A DNA stretch of 64,000 bases from Pseudomonas sp. GOM6 (GTDB lineage: Bacteria > Pseudomonadota > Gammaproteobacteria > Pseudomonadales > Pseudomonadaceae): positions 1 to 64,000 of the forward strand of contig NZ_JARPUS010000011.1 of NCBI RefSeq assembly GCF_029537485.1, read 5' to 3'. The position numbers were made by a program, and so were the translations under genes. The stretch's first letter is position 1. Each line of letters opens with the position of its first letter. Under the pieces are notes generated by a model, which was given only the letters and a program-made list of their open reading frames with translations, had not been told where the DNA came from and ran no database searches. Shown piece by piece: positions 8,945 to 19,026 of the stretch.

Positions 8945-10526
8945 AGAGCTGACGCTCGGCGGCAACCCAGGCCGCCGCGTGCTGCGCCTGTATAACCTGT
9001 ACCGGGTCACGGTCGGCCTGGCGTTGGTTCTGCTGATTTCCAGTCAACTGGACAGCGAGCTGCTGCAACTGGCCCATGAGCAGCTGTTTCGCTACGGCAG
9101 CTGGGCCTACCTGATCCTCAATGTGCTGGTGGCCGCATTACTGCAGTGTCCGCGCCACCCCGCCCAAGTCTTCACGCTGGCACTGACCGACGTGCTGATG
9201 CTGAGCGCCCTGTTCTTTGCCGCTGGCGGCACGCCCAGCGGTATCGGCAACCTGCTGGTGGTCGCCGTGGCCATTGCCAATATCCTGCTGCGCGGGCGCA
9301 TCGGCCTGTTTATCGCCGCCGTCGCCGCGCTCGGCCTGCTAGCCCTGACCTTCTATCTGAGCCTACTGCGCCCAGCCTCAGCCACCCAGTTCGTCCAGGC
9401 CGGCGCTCTCGGCGCCTTGTGCTTCGCCGCCGCCCTCTTCCTTCAAGGCCTGACCAAACGCCTGCAACAAAGCGAAACACTGGCCGAACAGCGCGCCGTT
9501 GATGTCGCCAGCCTGGAGGAACTCAACGCGCTGATCCTGCAACGCATGCGCACCGGCATCCTGGTGCTCGATAAGCAGCACCGCGTGCTGCTCGCCAACC
9601 AGGGCGCTCTGAGCATGCTCGGCCGCCCTGCTCTGGAAGGCAAAGTGCTGGACCCACACAGCCCGGAGCTGGTCAAGCGCCTGCAGCAATGGCTGCACAA
9701 CCCGACGCTGCGCCCACAGAGCCTGCACGCCGTGCCGGATGGCCCTGTATTGCAGCCAAGCTTCGTGCCCCTGCAGCGCGGCGAAGAACAGCACACCCTG
9801 GTGTTTCTCGACGATATCTCGCAAATAACCCAACAGGCCCAGCAACTCAAACTGGCCTCTCTTGGCCGCCTGACCGCCGGCATCGCCCACGAAATCCGCA
9901 ACCCGCTGGGCGCCATCAGCCACGCCGCCCAGCTGTTACAGGAATCGGAAGACCTGGAGGAGCCAGACAGGCGCCTGGCTCAGATCATTCAGGATCACTC
10001 GCGACGCATGAACATGGTCATCGAGAACGTTCTGCAACTCTCACGGCGGCGCCAGGCCGAACCCCAGCTGCTGGACCTGAAGTACTGGCTGCATCGCTTC
10101 GCCAGCGAATTTCGCAACTCGGCACGCCTGGATCAGTCCCTGCATCTGGAGGCCACCGGCGGCGGCCTGCAGACCCGCATGGACCCCCACCAGCTGACTC
10201 AGGTGCTGACCAACCTGGTACAGAACGGCCTGCGCTACAGCGCGCAGACTCACCAGCTCGGCCAGGTCTGGCTCAAGCTGTATCGTGATGAGGAAAGCGA
10301 CCTACCCACGCTGGAAGTGCTGGATGACGGCCCCGGCGTACCGCCGGAGCAGGTGCAGCACATCTTCGAGCCCTTCTACACCACCGACAACAAGGGCACT
10401 GGCCTGGGCCTGTACATCTCTCGCGAGCTGTGCGAGAGCAACCAGGCGCGCCTGCACTACCAACCACGCGAAGGTGGCGGCAGCTGCTTCCGCATCACCT
10501 TCGCCCACCCACGAAAATTGAGCTGA
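8934..10526 (+). CDS. pilS: Type IV pilus sensor histidine kinase PilS
   Basis: A 530-residue inner-membrane kinase that controls pilin transcription with PilR. Six hydrophobic segments fill roughly residues 20-185. A PAS-like domain follows (about 200-300), then the HisKA box with phospho-acceptor H319 in AHEIRNP, an N box (NLVQNGLRYS), and G boxes DDGPGV and GTGLGL. Translation starts at GTG inside the preceding gene. The 6-TM architecture and the adjacent pilR identify it as PilS; in P. aeruginosa PilS senses pilin subunit levels in the membrane. Confidence 0.95.
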   Translation: MSAEELTLGGNPGRRVLRLYNLYRVTVGLALVLLISSQLDSELLQLAHEQLFRYGSWAYLILNVLVAALLQCPRHPAQVFTLALTDVLMLSALFFAAGGTPSGIGNLLVVAVAIANILLRGRIGLFIAAVAALGLLALTFYLSLLRPASATQFVQAGALGALCFAAALFLQGLTKRLQQSETLAEQRAVDVASLEELNALILQRMRTGILVLDKQHRVLLANQGALSMLGRPALEGKVLDPHSPELVKRLQQWLHNPTLRPQSLHAVPDGPVLQPSFVPLQRGEEQHTLVFLDDISQITQQAQQLKLASLGRLTAGIAHEIRNPLGAISHAAQLLQESEDLEEPDRRLAQIIQDHSRRMNMVIENVLQLSRRRQAEPQLLDLKYWLHRFASEFRNSARLDQSLHLEATGGGLQTRMDPHQLTQVLTNLVQNGLRYSAQTHQLGQVWLKLYRDEESDLPTLEVLDDGPGVPPEQVQHIFEPFYTTDNKGTGLGLYISRELCESNQARLHYQPREGGGSCFRITFAHPRKLS

Positions 10527-10528
10527 AC

Positions 10529-11869
10529 ATGAGCATCCGGCAGAGAGCCCTGATCGTCGACGACGAACCCGACATCCGCGAACTCCTGGAAATCACCCTG
10601 GGGCGCATGAAGCTCGATACGCGCAGCGCGCGCAACGTCAAGGAAGCCCGCGAATGGCTGGCGCGCGAACCCTTCGACCTGTGCCTGACCGACATGCGCC
10701 TGCCCGATGGCACTGGCCTGGAACTGGTCCAGCACATCCAACAGCGCCATGCCCAGGTACCAGTGGCGATGATCACCGCATACGGCAGCCTGGACACCGC
10801 GATCAACGCGCTCAAGGCCGGCGCCTTCGACTTCCTGACCAAACCGGTCGACCTCGGCCGCCTGCGCGAGCTGGTCGCAACGGCCCTGCGCCTGCGCAGC
10901 GGCGAGGCAGCGGAAGGCCCGGTGGATACCCGTCTGCTCGGCGAGTCGCCGCCGATGAAAACCCTGCGTAACCAGATCCAGAAGCTAGCGCGCAGCCAGG
11001 CGCCGGTCTACATCAGCGGCGAGTCCGGTAGCGGCAAGGAGCTGGTGGCCCGCTTGATTCACGAACAGGGCCCACGGGCGGAAAAACCCTTTGTGCCGGT
11101 CAACTGCGGCGCCATCCCTTCGGAGCTGATGGAGAGCGAGTTCTTCGGCCACAAGAAAGGCAGCTTCACCGGCGCCATCGAAGACAAGCAGGGCCTGTTT
11201 CAGGCCGCCAACGGCGGCACCCTGTTCCTCGACGAAGTCGCTGATCTACCCCTGTCGATGCAGGTCAAACTGCTACGCGCCATCCAGGAAAAGGCTGTAC
11301 GCGCCGTGGGCGGCCAGCAGGAAGTGGTGGTCGACGTGCGCATCCTCTGCGCCACCCACAAGGACCTGGCGGCAGAAGTCGCCGCCGAACGCTTCCGCCA
11401 GGACCTGTTCTACCGCCTCAACGTCATCGAACTGCGCGTGCCTGCCCTGCGCGAACGTCGCGAAGATATCCCGCTGCTGGCCGACACCATGCTCAAGCGC
11501 CTGAGCGAAGGCAGCGGCCTGGCGGCCGCCAAGCTCACCGAGGAAGCACTGGACAAACTCAAGTGCTATCGCTTTCCCGGCAACGTGCGCGAATTGGAGA
11601 ACATGCTGGAGCGCGCCTACACCCTGTGCGAAAACGACCAGATCCAGGCGCACGACCTGCGCCTGGCCGACGCCAGCCCTGCCACGGAAGCCGGCGAAGC
11701 CTCGCTGGCGCAGATCGACAACCTCGAAGACTACTTGGAAGAGATCGAACGCAAGCTGATCATGCAGGCCCTGGAGGAAACCCGCTGGAACCGCACCGCC
11801 GCGGCCCAACGCCTGGGCCTGACATTCCGTTCGATGCGCTATCGGCTGAAGAAGCTGGGCATCGACTAG
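10529..11869 (+). CDS. pilR: Sigma-54-dependent response regulator PilR
   Basis: A 446-residue NtrC-type activator. The receiver domain (1-120) has the acidic pocket DDE and acceptor D55 (LTDMRLPDG). The AAA+ domain has Walker A GESGSGKE (about 164), the sigma-54 contact loop as GSFTGA (about 211) and Walker B GGTLFLDEV. A C-terminal Fis-type helix-turn-helix ends the protein (NRTAAAQRLGLTFRSMRYRL). The ATG at 10529 lies 2 bp after the pilS stop. A longer reading from 10430 would overlap pilS and has no domain support. It drives pilA transcription with RpoN. Confidence 0.96.
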   Translation: MSIRQRALIVDDEPDIRELLEITLGRMKLDTRSARNVKEAREWLAREPFDLCLTDMRLPDGTGLELVQHIQQRHAQVPVAMITAYGSLDTAINALKAGAFDFLTKPVDLGRLRELVATALRLRSGEAAEGPVDTRLLGESPPMKTLRNQIQKLARSQAPVYISGESGSGKELVARLIHEQGPRAEKPFVPVNCGAIPSELMESEFFGHKKGSFTGAIEDKQGLFQAANGGTLFLDEVADLPLSMQVKLLRAIQEKAVRAVGGQQEVVVDVRILCATHKDLAAEVAAERFRQDLFYRLNVIELRVPALRERREDIPLLADTMLKRLSEGSGLAAAKLTEEALDKLKCYRFPGNVRELENMLERAYTLCENDQIQAHDLRLADASPATEAGEASLAQIDNLEDYLEEIERKLIMQALEETRWNRTAAAQRLGLTFRSMRYRLKKLGID

Positions 11870-11890
11870 GTCTAAACGCCTACAGTCACC

Positions 11891-11923
11891 GCAAGCTGGG
11901 CTGAGCCCCGCGAAGCCCGGCAA
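11891..11923. repeat. REP-like palindrome
   Basis: An imperfect inverted repeat, GCTGGGCT..AGCCCGGC with GAGCCCCGCG in the middle, resembles the CTGGG/CCCAG REP family seen at 53148-53180 and 55941-56007. It sits in the short space between the convergent pilR and thiO. Confidence 0.5.
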
Positions 11924-11985
11924 GCGATCTAGAACACTCTGCTCTAGGCGCTATTAGCAACCCAGCGTCAGCGCAACCACCCCGC

Positions 11986-13086
11986 TCACAATCGCCCCAA
12001 GCGCCCGGCGGGCGCATAGGGCGCAGGATCAATAATCGGCACCTCGTCCAGCATCAGGTTCTTCAGCAACTCGCAAGACGCGGGGGCCAACACCAACCCA
12101 TTGCGGTAATGGCCACAGTTCAGCCACAGCCCCGGGTATTCCGGCACTTCACCGATAAAAGGAATCCCCTCGGGCGAGCCCGGGCGCAAACCAGCCCAAT
12201 GCCCAACCACCTCGGCATCCGCCAAGCCCGGCAGCAGCTCTTCGGCAGAAGCCTTCAAACTCGCCAACGCTTCCTCGGTCGGGGTTTTGTCAAAACCGGC
12301 ATGCTCCAAGGTGCTGCCCACAAGAATATGCCCATCCCTGCGCGGAATCGCATAACGCCCCTTGGCCAGCACTATGGACGGCAGGAAGTCATCGGCGCAC
12401 TTGTAAAGAATCATCTGGCCTTTGACTGGCTCGACCGGCAAATCATGCCCCAGGTGCGTCAACCAGCGCGCCGACCAGGCCCCCCCGGCCACCACCGTGC
12501 GCTGCGCATAGAAGGAGCCCTGCGTGGTACTCAACCCTACGCAGCGACCGGCCTGGATCAGCAAGTGCTGAACCTCGCAATGCTCCTGTAGATCCACACG
12601 CGGATGCGCACCCAAAGCATGCCTCAAGGCCTTGAGCAGCCGCGGGTTGCGCACGTTTGCCGCGCCCGGCATCCAAAGTGCTCGCTGAAAGGCACGAGCC
12701 AGCGCCGGGACCTCCTGGTAGACCTGCCCAATCGGTGAAACCTGCAAACCCACCCCCAGGCCACTAGCCCAGCTCAGAGCCTGCTCATGGTCATCCAGAT
12801 CCAACCAATAAAGCCCGGTGGCATACACTTCAGGGTCTATGCCGCTAAGGCTCATCAGACGCAGGCCCAGGACCGGATAGCTAGCCTGTGACCAGTGGGC
12901 CAGTACAGAGACCGGGTGGGCATAGCGCCAAGGATACAGTGGAGAAACGATCCCGCCACCAGCCCAGGAAGACTCACGCCCCAGCTCACCGCGCTCGACC
13001 ACACAGACCTTGCAACCGGCATCTGCCAGTCGCAAGGCACTGAGCATCCCCATGATGCCACCGCCGACAATCAGACAATCGAGCAA
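11986..13086 (-). CDS. thiO: FAD-dependent glycine oxidase ThiO
   Basis: A 366-residue D-amino-acid-oxidase-family flavoprotein that oxidises glycine to iminoglycine for the thiazole half of thiamine. The N-terminal dinucleotide fold is clear (VGGGIMGMLSALRLADAG, then the acidic VVERGELGRESS). The C-terminal part carries GHWAGLRPGSPEGIPFIGE and NCGHYRNGLVLAP, typical of ThiO. Its place between pilR and the minor pilins matches PA4548 in P. aeruginosa. No other thi gene is nearby. Glycine oxidase is the best call, though some homologues act on other amino acids. Confidence 0.88.
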   Translation of the reverse strand: MLDCLIVGGGIMGMLSALRLADAGCKVCVVERGELGRESSWAGGGIVSPLYPWRYAHPVSVLAHWSQASYPVLGLRLMSLSGIDPEVYATGLYWLDLDDHEQALSWASGLGVGLQVSPIGQVYQEVPALARAFQRALWMPGAANVRNPRLLKALRHALGAHPRVDLQEHCEVQHLLIQAGRCVGLSTTQGSFYAQRTVVAGGAWSARWLTHLGHDLPVEPVKGQMILYKCADDFLPSIVLAKGRYAIPRRDGHILVGSTLEHAGFDKTPTEEALASLKASAEELLPGLADAEVVGHWAGLRPGSPEGIPFIGEVPEYPGLWLNCGHYRNGLVLAPASCELLKNLMLDEVPIIDPAPYAPAGRLGRL

Positions 13087-13101
13087 GCCACCCCTCCAAA
13101 T

Positions 13102-13124
13102 AAAAAGGAGGGCTTTGCCCTCCT
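13102..13124 (-). terminator. Terminator of the minor-pilin operon
   Basis: Read on the minus strand, AGGAGGGC-AAA-GCCCTCCT is followed by TTTTTA, 20 bp after the pilE stop. It separates the pilin transcript from thiO, which is on the same strand. Confidence 0.8.
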
Positions 13125-13143
13125 CGAAATAATCACTGCCGAC

Positions 13144-13551
13144 TCAGCGTTTCCAACAGCGCTCGTCGGCCGGCAGGCGCTCACCAAGCCCGTTGATCGA
13201 CATGCTTGCACAAGCATCCCCGGCCATTACACCACCCGCCACCGCGTTCGCGGTGACTGCAAAACCGGCTTTAACCAAGGGGTCGGCAGCGTCTGTCACT
13301 AGAGCCACATTGTAAATGGCTGCGCCGTCCTGTGGGCTCTGCGTAGGTACGCTGGCACCTGCATAAACACCATTTTGCGTGAAGTGCCTCTCGGCTACCT
13401 GAGCAGCCTCCAGTAATACCGCAGCCGCCTCGGCACGTCGGGTTTTTTTAACGTACTCGGTGTAGCTGGGATAAGCAATTGCGGCAAGGATGCCGATGAT
13501 GGCCACGGTAACCATCAGTTCAATAAGGGTAAATCCTTTGACTCTCATCAT
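13144..13551 (-). CDS. pilE: Type IV minor pilin PilE
   Basis: A prepilin of about 135 residues. A short basic leader ends MRVKG, and cleavage before F is followed by [22 protein letters not shown], with the invariant E5 of the mature form. The C-terminal cysteine pair (DACASMSI and ADERCWKR) can make the D-loop disulfide. The ATG at 13551, or the tandem ATG at 13548, gives a normal leader; the reading frame is open further upstream into pilY1 but that would spoil the leader. It is the last gene of the fimU-pilE operon. Role: tip/priming complex of the pilus. Confidence 0.9.
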   Translation of the reverse strand: MMRVKGFTLIELMVTVAIIGILAAIAYPSYTEYVKKTRRAEAAAVLLEAAQVAERHFTQNGVYAGASVPTQSPQDGAAIYNVALVTDAADPLVKAGFAVTANAVAGGVMAGDACASMSINGLGERLPADERCWKR

Positions 13552-13559
13552 GCCCCCGG

Positions 13560-16500
13560 TCATTGCAGTTGGCGCCACATAATACGTCGGGATACACCGA
13601 CGGAATTGGCTTTTTCATCGACAAACTTAGCCTGCCCGGTGGAAAGCAAAATGATCTTGGTCTGGGTCGGCTTGCCGGCACCCTTGTCCACAATTACCGG
13701 TAAGCCGGGCAGACCATCGTTGATATTGAGCCCGGAGACACGCACGTCATTGTCATCAACAACGCCATCACCGTTGGTATCGAGCACCGGGTAGGACAGC
13801 ATGCCACCGGAGAAAAGATCCAACTCGACCAGCCGGCCGCTGCCGGAACTTTCACAGGGGTCATCAGCATCTACCTTGGCCGTCACAAAAATCACCCGCC
13901 CTAGGGTAGTCAGCGCTGGGTATATCACCCGTTCGCCTTCAAGCTGCCCCCGATAGACCAGCGGCAGATACCAACCGCTGTGCACCGCCCAGTCCACGGG
14001 AAATTCAGAGGTCTGGATATAGTCCTCGCCACGCACCGTGACCTCATCAGTGATTTGCTGAGCCAGCAAATCACCCTTGGCCACCTCACCGGTACTGCCT
14101 TCCTTATCCCAGATGGCGTAAAAGACCTGTTCGGATTTATCTAACTTGTCGGCAGACTCGCTCAGCTTACCGGTACCGAAAAGCACGAGGCTGCCACCCT
14201 CGGGGTGATCGACCACCAGCGGAGCAACGGTGATCTGCTGTTCTGTGCCTGCAGCAAACACCTTGCGCGAGGAACCAGAGTCAATATCAAGCTTCCACAT
14301 ATTGCCACGCAGATCGCCGGCATACACTGCCTCGATTTGATACTGCGAGTTGAGAACTACCTGCGGCGAGGACAGCCCATTGCCTGCGGCAATCTCTGTC
14401 GCCGAGCCAGAAGTGTTCTGATCGACAATAATCTCGCGAATCAGCTCACCATCTTCGATGTCCACCACATACAGAGAAGCCTTACCTTGATGGCTCCCAT
14501 AGCCATTACCGAACAGGGCCACCCAGCGACCACCACTGGTTCTGGCGATTACGGGTTTGGAATAGGTATAGCCCAGGTTGTTCCACTCATTGCCTGTATC
14601 GCTGACCTCGGGCGGTGAAACCTCCCAGAGCGCTTCGATGTTGTTGTCGCCATCGAACAGCTTGACCGCAAACATGCTCTTGCCGCCGGCCCCCATACCC
14701 GACACGGCCACAGTGGCCCACTGCGAACCCAGCTGAGTATCCGCGAGGCTGATCAGGCCATCGACCATGAAACGATGGCTTCCACTGCTGGCGTAGTCGG
14801 GTGCCGCGACGATGTGCAGCGAGTCGAGTAGTGACGATGGCATGTAACCGTAGCGATGCGAGCCATTGTTGGCATTGATCACATGGAAAAAGCCGGCGTT
14901 GGAATTGACCAGCAGACTGCTGGTCATTTGCGCACGTTTGGCCACTAGGAACGCGTCATAAGTCAGATCACCAGTCAGCGCCGAGGCCAGTGCAACTTCG
15001 GGGGTCAGGCTCTCCAGCGATGAGTTGATGATATCTCCTAACAGCACGTTGCGTGTGCGTAGGCCAGTTATAGGCTGCCCCTTGCTCCAGTTGATCAGGT
15101 CGGCACCGGTCAATGGCGCTGTCACGCTCGCACTCACCTCCGCCTGCTGCTGGGCAGAGAGGTTGGCATAATCCAGGTTGACCATGCCGCTACCGTTGAA
15201 CGTCTGATAACTGGCACCGTTGGAAGAGGGCGTGATGCGCGTGTCGGTCGACCAATTCGGATCATTGGAGAGCGGACGACCGGTAGTTGGGCTGAGCCGG
15301 TAGGCTTCGATGGTCCCACGCCAATCTTCCGGGTTGTACAGGGTTTTGTAGTAATAGGTTTCGGTGGTCAGGGTGGCTGAACTGGAGGCACCTGCACCAC
15401 CTGAGCCTGCCTTGGCGGAAATCTCATTGAGCGCCCGGGTCAGACTGTCATTGAGTTCGGCGGCGTTGGTGGCAGTGTAATAGCTACCACGACCATACTC
15501 TGCGGCATCACTGAGCATCTGATTGGCCACGGTAAAACCAACCGTATAGGTGAACATGTTCTGTTTGCGAAAGCCGGAGTCGTTAAAGCTGACGCCCGCC
15601 TGATCGGGAGTGTTGAGGTCTCGCAAGTCGACGTCATAGGCGAATTTGGCGATGTCATCCAGGTACAGGCTATAACGCTCATCGCTCGCCCTGCCGCTGG
15701 GCTGGAAACCATCCGAGTACCGCGGCGGAGTCAGATCGTTCTGGCTGGTGAATGGCGCCAGCCCATCCCAGTTGGGAATGTTGATTTCGCCCGCCACATC
15801 AGGGTTGTTGCGCAAGGGATCGGAATTCGCATTGAAGAACGAAGTGTCGTTGGTGGGATAACCGTCGGTGACCACAATGCCGAAGTTTTTCTGGCAGCGA
15901 TACTGGATGGGACTGGTATTGCGCGAGTTGTTGGTACTTGATAGACCGCGAAAGTAGCGCGTCACATCATAATAAGCTTCGGCCAGCGGCGTTGAGGTGG
16001 TGCCGTATAGGCCTTCAATGCTGTTGACGACCCGGCTGTAGTCATCACTGACCGACTGACGAATGAAGCCGCCTGCACTGGTGTTGTTGGTGGCGAAAGC
16101 TGCCAGGCCGAAACGCACCCCAGTGCCGTTGGTGGTTACCACGCTGGCTGCCACATCACGCGCAACCTTCATCCGGTAGCTTTGGGGAAACTCGCTGTCA
16201 GGCAGGGCGGTGAGGTCAATACTCCCCAGCGTACGGTACTTGTTGTAAATGAATGACAAGTATTGTGCTGTGATACGGCTGACGGTGGCGTCATCCGGAT
16301 CGTCCGCTACCGGGTCGGGCAACTTGATGCAAAGCTTATTGTTTCTGTTCGCATCCCACAGTGCTTTGTAGCCATTTGAACACCTACCACGCTTGAGGGT
16401 CGAGGCGTAGGCTAAGAAGTTATCCGTCATATTCAGGGCAATACGGCGATCGGCATTATCACTGGTATCACTATTCGAATAGTGAATCAGCCCATAGTCC

Positions 16501-16691
16501 CTGCCGGCGTCAAAATCGGGAGCAAAGATCAAGTTATTCATACTGCCCGAGTTATCGATCAGGAACATCACGTTCGGCGCGATGGCAGCACGACTCAGAA
16601 TGGGTCCCTGGAAAGGAGTAAAGGCATACGCGGGGGCGGCAACGTAGGCAGCCAGGGCAAAGCCCATAATTGAGGTGATCAGGTTTTTCAT
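13560..16691 (-). CDS. pilY1: Pilus tip adhesin/mechanosensor PilY1
   Basis: A 1043-residue secreted protein. Signal peptide 1-about 22 ([23 protein letters not shown]). A von Willebrand A-like domain starts at about 40, with the MIDAS motif DNSGS. The C-terminal half is the PilY1 beta-propeller, with a calcium loop D-x-N-x-D-G-x-x-D-D near residue 990 ([12 protein letters not shown]). PilY1 supports pilus extension and surface sensing. I chose ATG 16691 (GGAGAA just upstream) because the longer frame to 16904 is antisense-free but overlaps pilX and lacks a signal peptide. Four bases plus a leader separate it from pilE. Confidence 0.93.
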   Translation of the reverse strand: MKNLITSIMGFALAAYVAAPAYAFTPFQGPILSRAAIAPNVMFLIDNSGSMNNLIFAPDFDAGRDYGLIHYSNSDTSDNADRRIALNMTDNFLAYASTLKRGRCSNGYKALWDANRNNKLCIKLPDPVADDPDDATVSRITAQYLSFIYNKYRTLGSIDLTALPDSEFPQSYRMKVARDVAASVVTTNGTGVRFGLAAFATNNTSAGGFIRQSVSDDYSRVVNSIEGLYGTTSTPLAEAYYDVTRYFRGLSSTNNSRNTSPIQYRCQKNFGIVVTDGYPTNDTSFFNANSDPLRNNPDVAGEINIPNWDGLAPFTSQNDLTPPRYSDGFQPSGRASDERYSLYLDDIAKFAYDVDLRDLNTPDQAGVSFNDSGFRKQNMFTYTVGFTVANQMLSDAAEYGRGSYYTATNAAELNDSLTRALNEISAKAGSGGAGASSSATLTTETYYYKTLYNPEDWRGTIEAYRLSPTTGRPLSNDPNWSTDTRITPSSNGASYQTFNGSGMVNLDYANLSAQQQAEVSASVTAPLTGADLINWSKGQPITGLRTRNVLLGDIINSSLESLTPEVALASALTGDLTYDAFLVAKRAQMTSSLLVNSNAGFFHVINANNGSHRYGYMPSSLLDSLHIVAAPDYASSGSHRFMVDGLISLADTQLGSQWATVAVSGMGAGGKSMFAVKLFDGDNNIEALWEVSPPEVSDTGNEWNNLGYTYSKPVIARTSGGRWVALFGNGYGSHQGKASLYVVDIEDGELIREIIVDQNTSGSATEIAAGNGLSSPQVVLNSQYQIEAVYAGDLRGNMWKLDIDSGSSRKVFAAGTEQQITVAPLVVDHPEGGSLVLFGTGKLSESADKLDKSEQVFYAIWDKEGSTGEVAKGDLLAQQITDEVTVRGEDYIQTSEFPVDWAVHSGWYLPLVYRGQLEGERVIYPALTTLGRVIFVTAKVDADDPCESSGSGRLVELDLFSGGMLSYPVLDTNGDGVVDDNDVRVSGLNINDGLPGLPVIVDKGAGKPTQTKIILLSTGQAKFVDEKANSVGVSRRIMWRQLQ

Positions 16692-16732
16692 GATTTCTCC
16701 AAAGCGCCAGAGGGTGCTTGCTCGGGCACGCA

Positions 16733-17218
16733 TCAGTTCTTCGCGTATATGCTTTCCAGCGCGGTTGTAACCCCGCCCACCGAAGCCACTGCAGTAACCC
16801 TGAACAGAGTCACCACCTCGCCGTTGACCACATTCACCGCATCGGTGGAAGGCCCCAGTTTTTGCAGTTGGTAATAGCTGTTGCCGTCGGAGGCACTTCT
16901 CCAAACATCGCAGGTGCCCGAACTGACACTGATGGAACTCCAGTCAGGCGCTCTACAGTTATTACCTACGCATTGTGTGCAGGCCGCGATGTTAACCGCG
17001 TTGACGTCGCTAGCAATCAAGCCTTCGCCTTCGCGTAGAGCAGCCTCGGCATACTGGAAGCTCTGGTTCTTGAACTTACTATTGCCGGCCATCTTTTCCT
17101 GCATGACCGCGCCCTGCATACCTACAACGCCAATAATGGTCAGTAGCAGTAGAAATATCAGACTGACAAACAGTGCAGCCCCACACTGGGACTTATGAAA
17201 GGTTAGACAGACAGCCAT
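16733..17218 (-). CDS. pilX: Type IV minor pilin PilX
   Basis: A pseudopilin of about 161 residues with the PilX signature QCGAALFVSLIFLLLLTIIG, in which the residue after the cleavage glycine is alanine rather than phenylalanine. A cysteine-rich C-terminal half follows. I prefer ATG 17218 because GAAGAGG lies 9 bp upstream. An in-frame TTG at 17236 overlapping the pilW stop, and an ATG at 17227 touching the ribosome site, are alternatives. It helps assemble the PilY1-containing tip. Confidence 0.88.
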   Translation of the reverse strand: MAVCLTFHKSQCGAALFVSLIFLLLLTIIGVVGMQGAVMQEKMAGNSKFKNQSFQYAEAALREGEGLIASDVNAVNIAACTQCVGNNCRAPDWSSISVSSGTCDVWRSASDGNSYYQLQKLGPSTDAVNVVNGEVVTLFRVTAVASVGGVTTALESIYAKN

Positions 17219-17232
17219 CCTGAACATCCTCT

Positions 17233-17943
17233 TCAAAGCAGGCGATTACGCAGTGCAGCGACGACGGTATAGGTCTGCGGCGCCACCTTGCCGGTACTGT
17301 CGACCATTTGCAGCGCAACCCGTACGCTGCGTACACGCGCCATATCGGCAGCAGACGGCTGGATATAGTTACCCGAGACGTAGGTATCACTAGCCGACGC
17401 CGCTTGAGCAAACTGAATGTCCAGCGAACCCACACCATCAATAAGGGTCTGGAAATTACCGGCATTCTCCTTCACTTGGAGCTGGCCATTATTCAACCGA
17501 TAGGTCACCTTGCGAATCGGCAGGGCGATCTGCCCGGCACCTGGGGTCGCATTGCCCTGCTGAACAGAGGCGGTGCTACGACAATCGGTCAGCAACGTCC
17601 AGTGAGCGTCAGTGGTAGCTGCAGCGCCGGACGCTGGGCTGGATGTGACAATGGTCAATTCCGAACCGCCGGCATTCCAGTCGATCGGCGTATTGAAATC
17701 GGCTTGCCAGTTAGTGATCGAGGTAGCATCCAAGCAGCCGAACATTCCCGCCATACGTAGCTCCTGGGAGATACGGGTAAGCACATAGCGGGCATCCTCC
17801 TGCATGGTGGAAGCTGCAGTCTGAGCCTGGTAAGTCTGCTTGCTGCTGACGAATATCTGTGTAATGCCCAGCAGCACGATAAGACCGAGAAGCATGGAGA
17901 CCATGATCTCGATAAGGCCAAAACCTTTTTGCGTACTAATCAT
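17233..17943 (-). CDS. pilW: Type IV minor pilin PilW
   Basis: A 236-residue large minor pilin. Leader MISTQKG and then FGLIEIMVSMLLGLIVLLGI, with E5 present. The extended hydrophilic part has SELRMAGMFGC, typical of PilW. Its ATG overlaps the pilV stop as ATGA, so the operon is tightly coupled. With FimU, PilV, PilX, PilE and PilY1 it forms the priming complex at the pilus tip. Confidence 0.93.
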   Translation of the reverse strand: MISTQKGFGLIEIMVSMLLGLIVLLGITQIFVSSKQTYQAQTAASTMQEDARYVLTRISQELRMAGMFGCLDATSITNWQADFNTPIDWNAGGSELTIVTSSPASGAAATTDAHWTLLTDCRSTASVQQGNATPGAGQIALPIRKVTYRLNNGQLQVKENAGNFQTLIDGVGSLDIQFAQAASASDTYVSGNYIQPSAADMARVRSVRVALQMVDSTGKVAPQTYTVVAALRNRLL

Positions 17944-18407
17944 GGGACAGCCACCGAAACGTCTGTTGTTACCGCGAAAGAGCCAATACGCTCGTTGTTA
18001 TCCTGATCCACCCCGCCTGCGCGTGCTTCGGACCAGCTCACTGATACGGTGACGGTAGTGCCATTGACGTTGATCGAGCCCTCACCATCAGGCAGAGACT
18101 GGACGTTGGCAACAAAGTCCTGAATATCCGTAGCGCATATGCCCGAGCAGCCAGCACTGGCAGAGGTATCTGCCAGATCATAACCATCCAGCACAGTGGG
18201 CTCTGCATTGGCCCTGATCCGATCGATAATGTCGTAGGCGATAAAACTGGCTTGCGAGGTGATCCGCGAGCTCTCGGTGTATTTGAGGGCATTGAGCTGC
18301 ATAGCAGCAGCGCCCAACACTCCAATGGCGACAACAAACACAGCGACCATCACTTCGATCAGTGTAACGCCGCGCTGATCGCGCATAGCCTGACTGAACG
18401 TGCGCAT
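17940..18407 (-). CDS. pilV: Type IV minor pilin PilV
   Basis: A 155-residue prepilin. The leader MRTFSQAMRDQRG is slightly long, followed by VTLIEVMVAVFVVAIGVLG, the usual PilV/PilI-type N-helix. The downstream AMQLNALKYTESSR segment is typical of PilV. The ATG at 18407 overlaps the preceding fimU stop as ATGA and has a G-rich ribosome site; a longer frame to 18449 adds an Arg-rich tail with no leader logic and is rejected. Confidence 0.92.
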   Translation of the reverse strand: MRTFSQAMRDQRGVTLIEVMVAVFVVAIGVLGAAAMQLNALKYTESSRITSQASFIAYDIIDRIRANAEPTVLDGYDLADTSASAGCSGICATDIQDFVANVQSLPDGEGSINVNGTTVTVSVSWSEARAGGVDQDNNERIGSFAVTTDVSVAVP

Positions 18408-18862
18408 CAGCACCCCCCCGCGCCGACGACGATGCGCCCGGTCGGGCATACCGTCAGAGTTTTGCTAGTGCTACCACGGGTGTAAGCAAAATCCACCGCA
18501 CTCGTGGGGCTCTGCAACCCACCCAGGTTGTTGAACTGGATAGTGGTCACATCATTGGTGGCCGCTACAACAGCGCCGCCCGCCATACCTTTGAGCTTGC
18601 GCACGGGATTACCTACGGCGTCGCGCACTTCCAGGTTACCACTCCAGCCCCCCGCAGCAACCACAGAGCGATTTTGACTGGTGTTGATGGCCTCGAGGCG
18701 AGCGGTACTGAGTGCTCGCTGTAAACCGTTCATGTCGGTGTCAGCCCTTGAGCGCTCGATTAGGCCACTAAATGCCGGCAGGCCCAGGCCAAGCAATACC
18801 GCCAGCACTGCCAGCGCAGTCATCAATTCGACCAGCGTGAAGCCCCGACTGTAACGAACCAT
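18407..18862 (-). CDS. fimU: GspH/FimT-family minor pilin FimU
   Basis: A 151-residue prepilin. Leader MVRYSRG, then FTLVELMTALAVLAVLLGLGLPAF, with the GspH/FimT-type SGLIERSRADTDMNGLQRALSTARLEAI segment. It is the first gene of the six-gene minor-pilin operon, as FimU is elsewhere. FimU links the tip complex to the major pilin fibre. FimT and FimU are similar; operon position favours FimU here and FimT for the divergent gene. Confidence 0.82.
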   Translation of the reverse strand: MVRYSRGFTLVELMTALAVLAVLLGLGLPAFSGLIERSRADTDMNGLQRALSTARLEAINTSQNRSVVAAGGWSGNLEVRDAVGNPVRKLKGMAGGAVVAATNDVTTIQFNNLGGLQSPTSAVDFAYTRGSTSKTLTVCPTGRIVVGAGGC

Positions 18863-19026
18863 TACAAATCTCCATTAATTGCTGGAAAACTATATCCGGA
18901 CACCCTCACTAGTACCTCGACAGTGGGATATACGGTCAAATTACCCCCCTCAGCGTTGCGCTTGCTGGCAAATTCGTCGAGCGCACCTATAGTCGAGAGG
19001 TGAATGAGTCCAAGGAAGGATTTCAA

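Noticed and set aside
16692..16904. N-terminal extension of PilY1 by 71 residues
   Set aside because: It overlaps pilX in another frame and would hide a clear signal peptide that starts at 16691 behind a good ribosome site.
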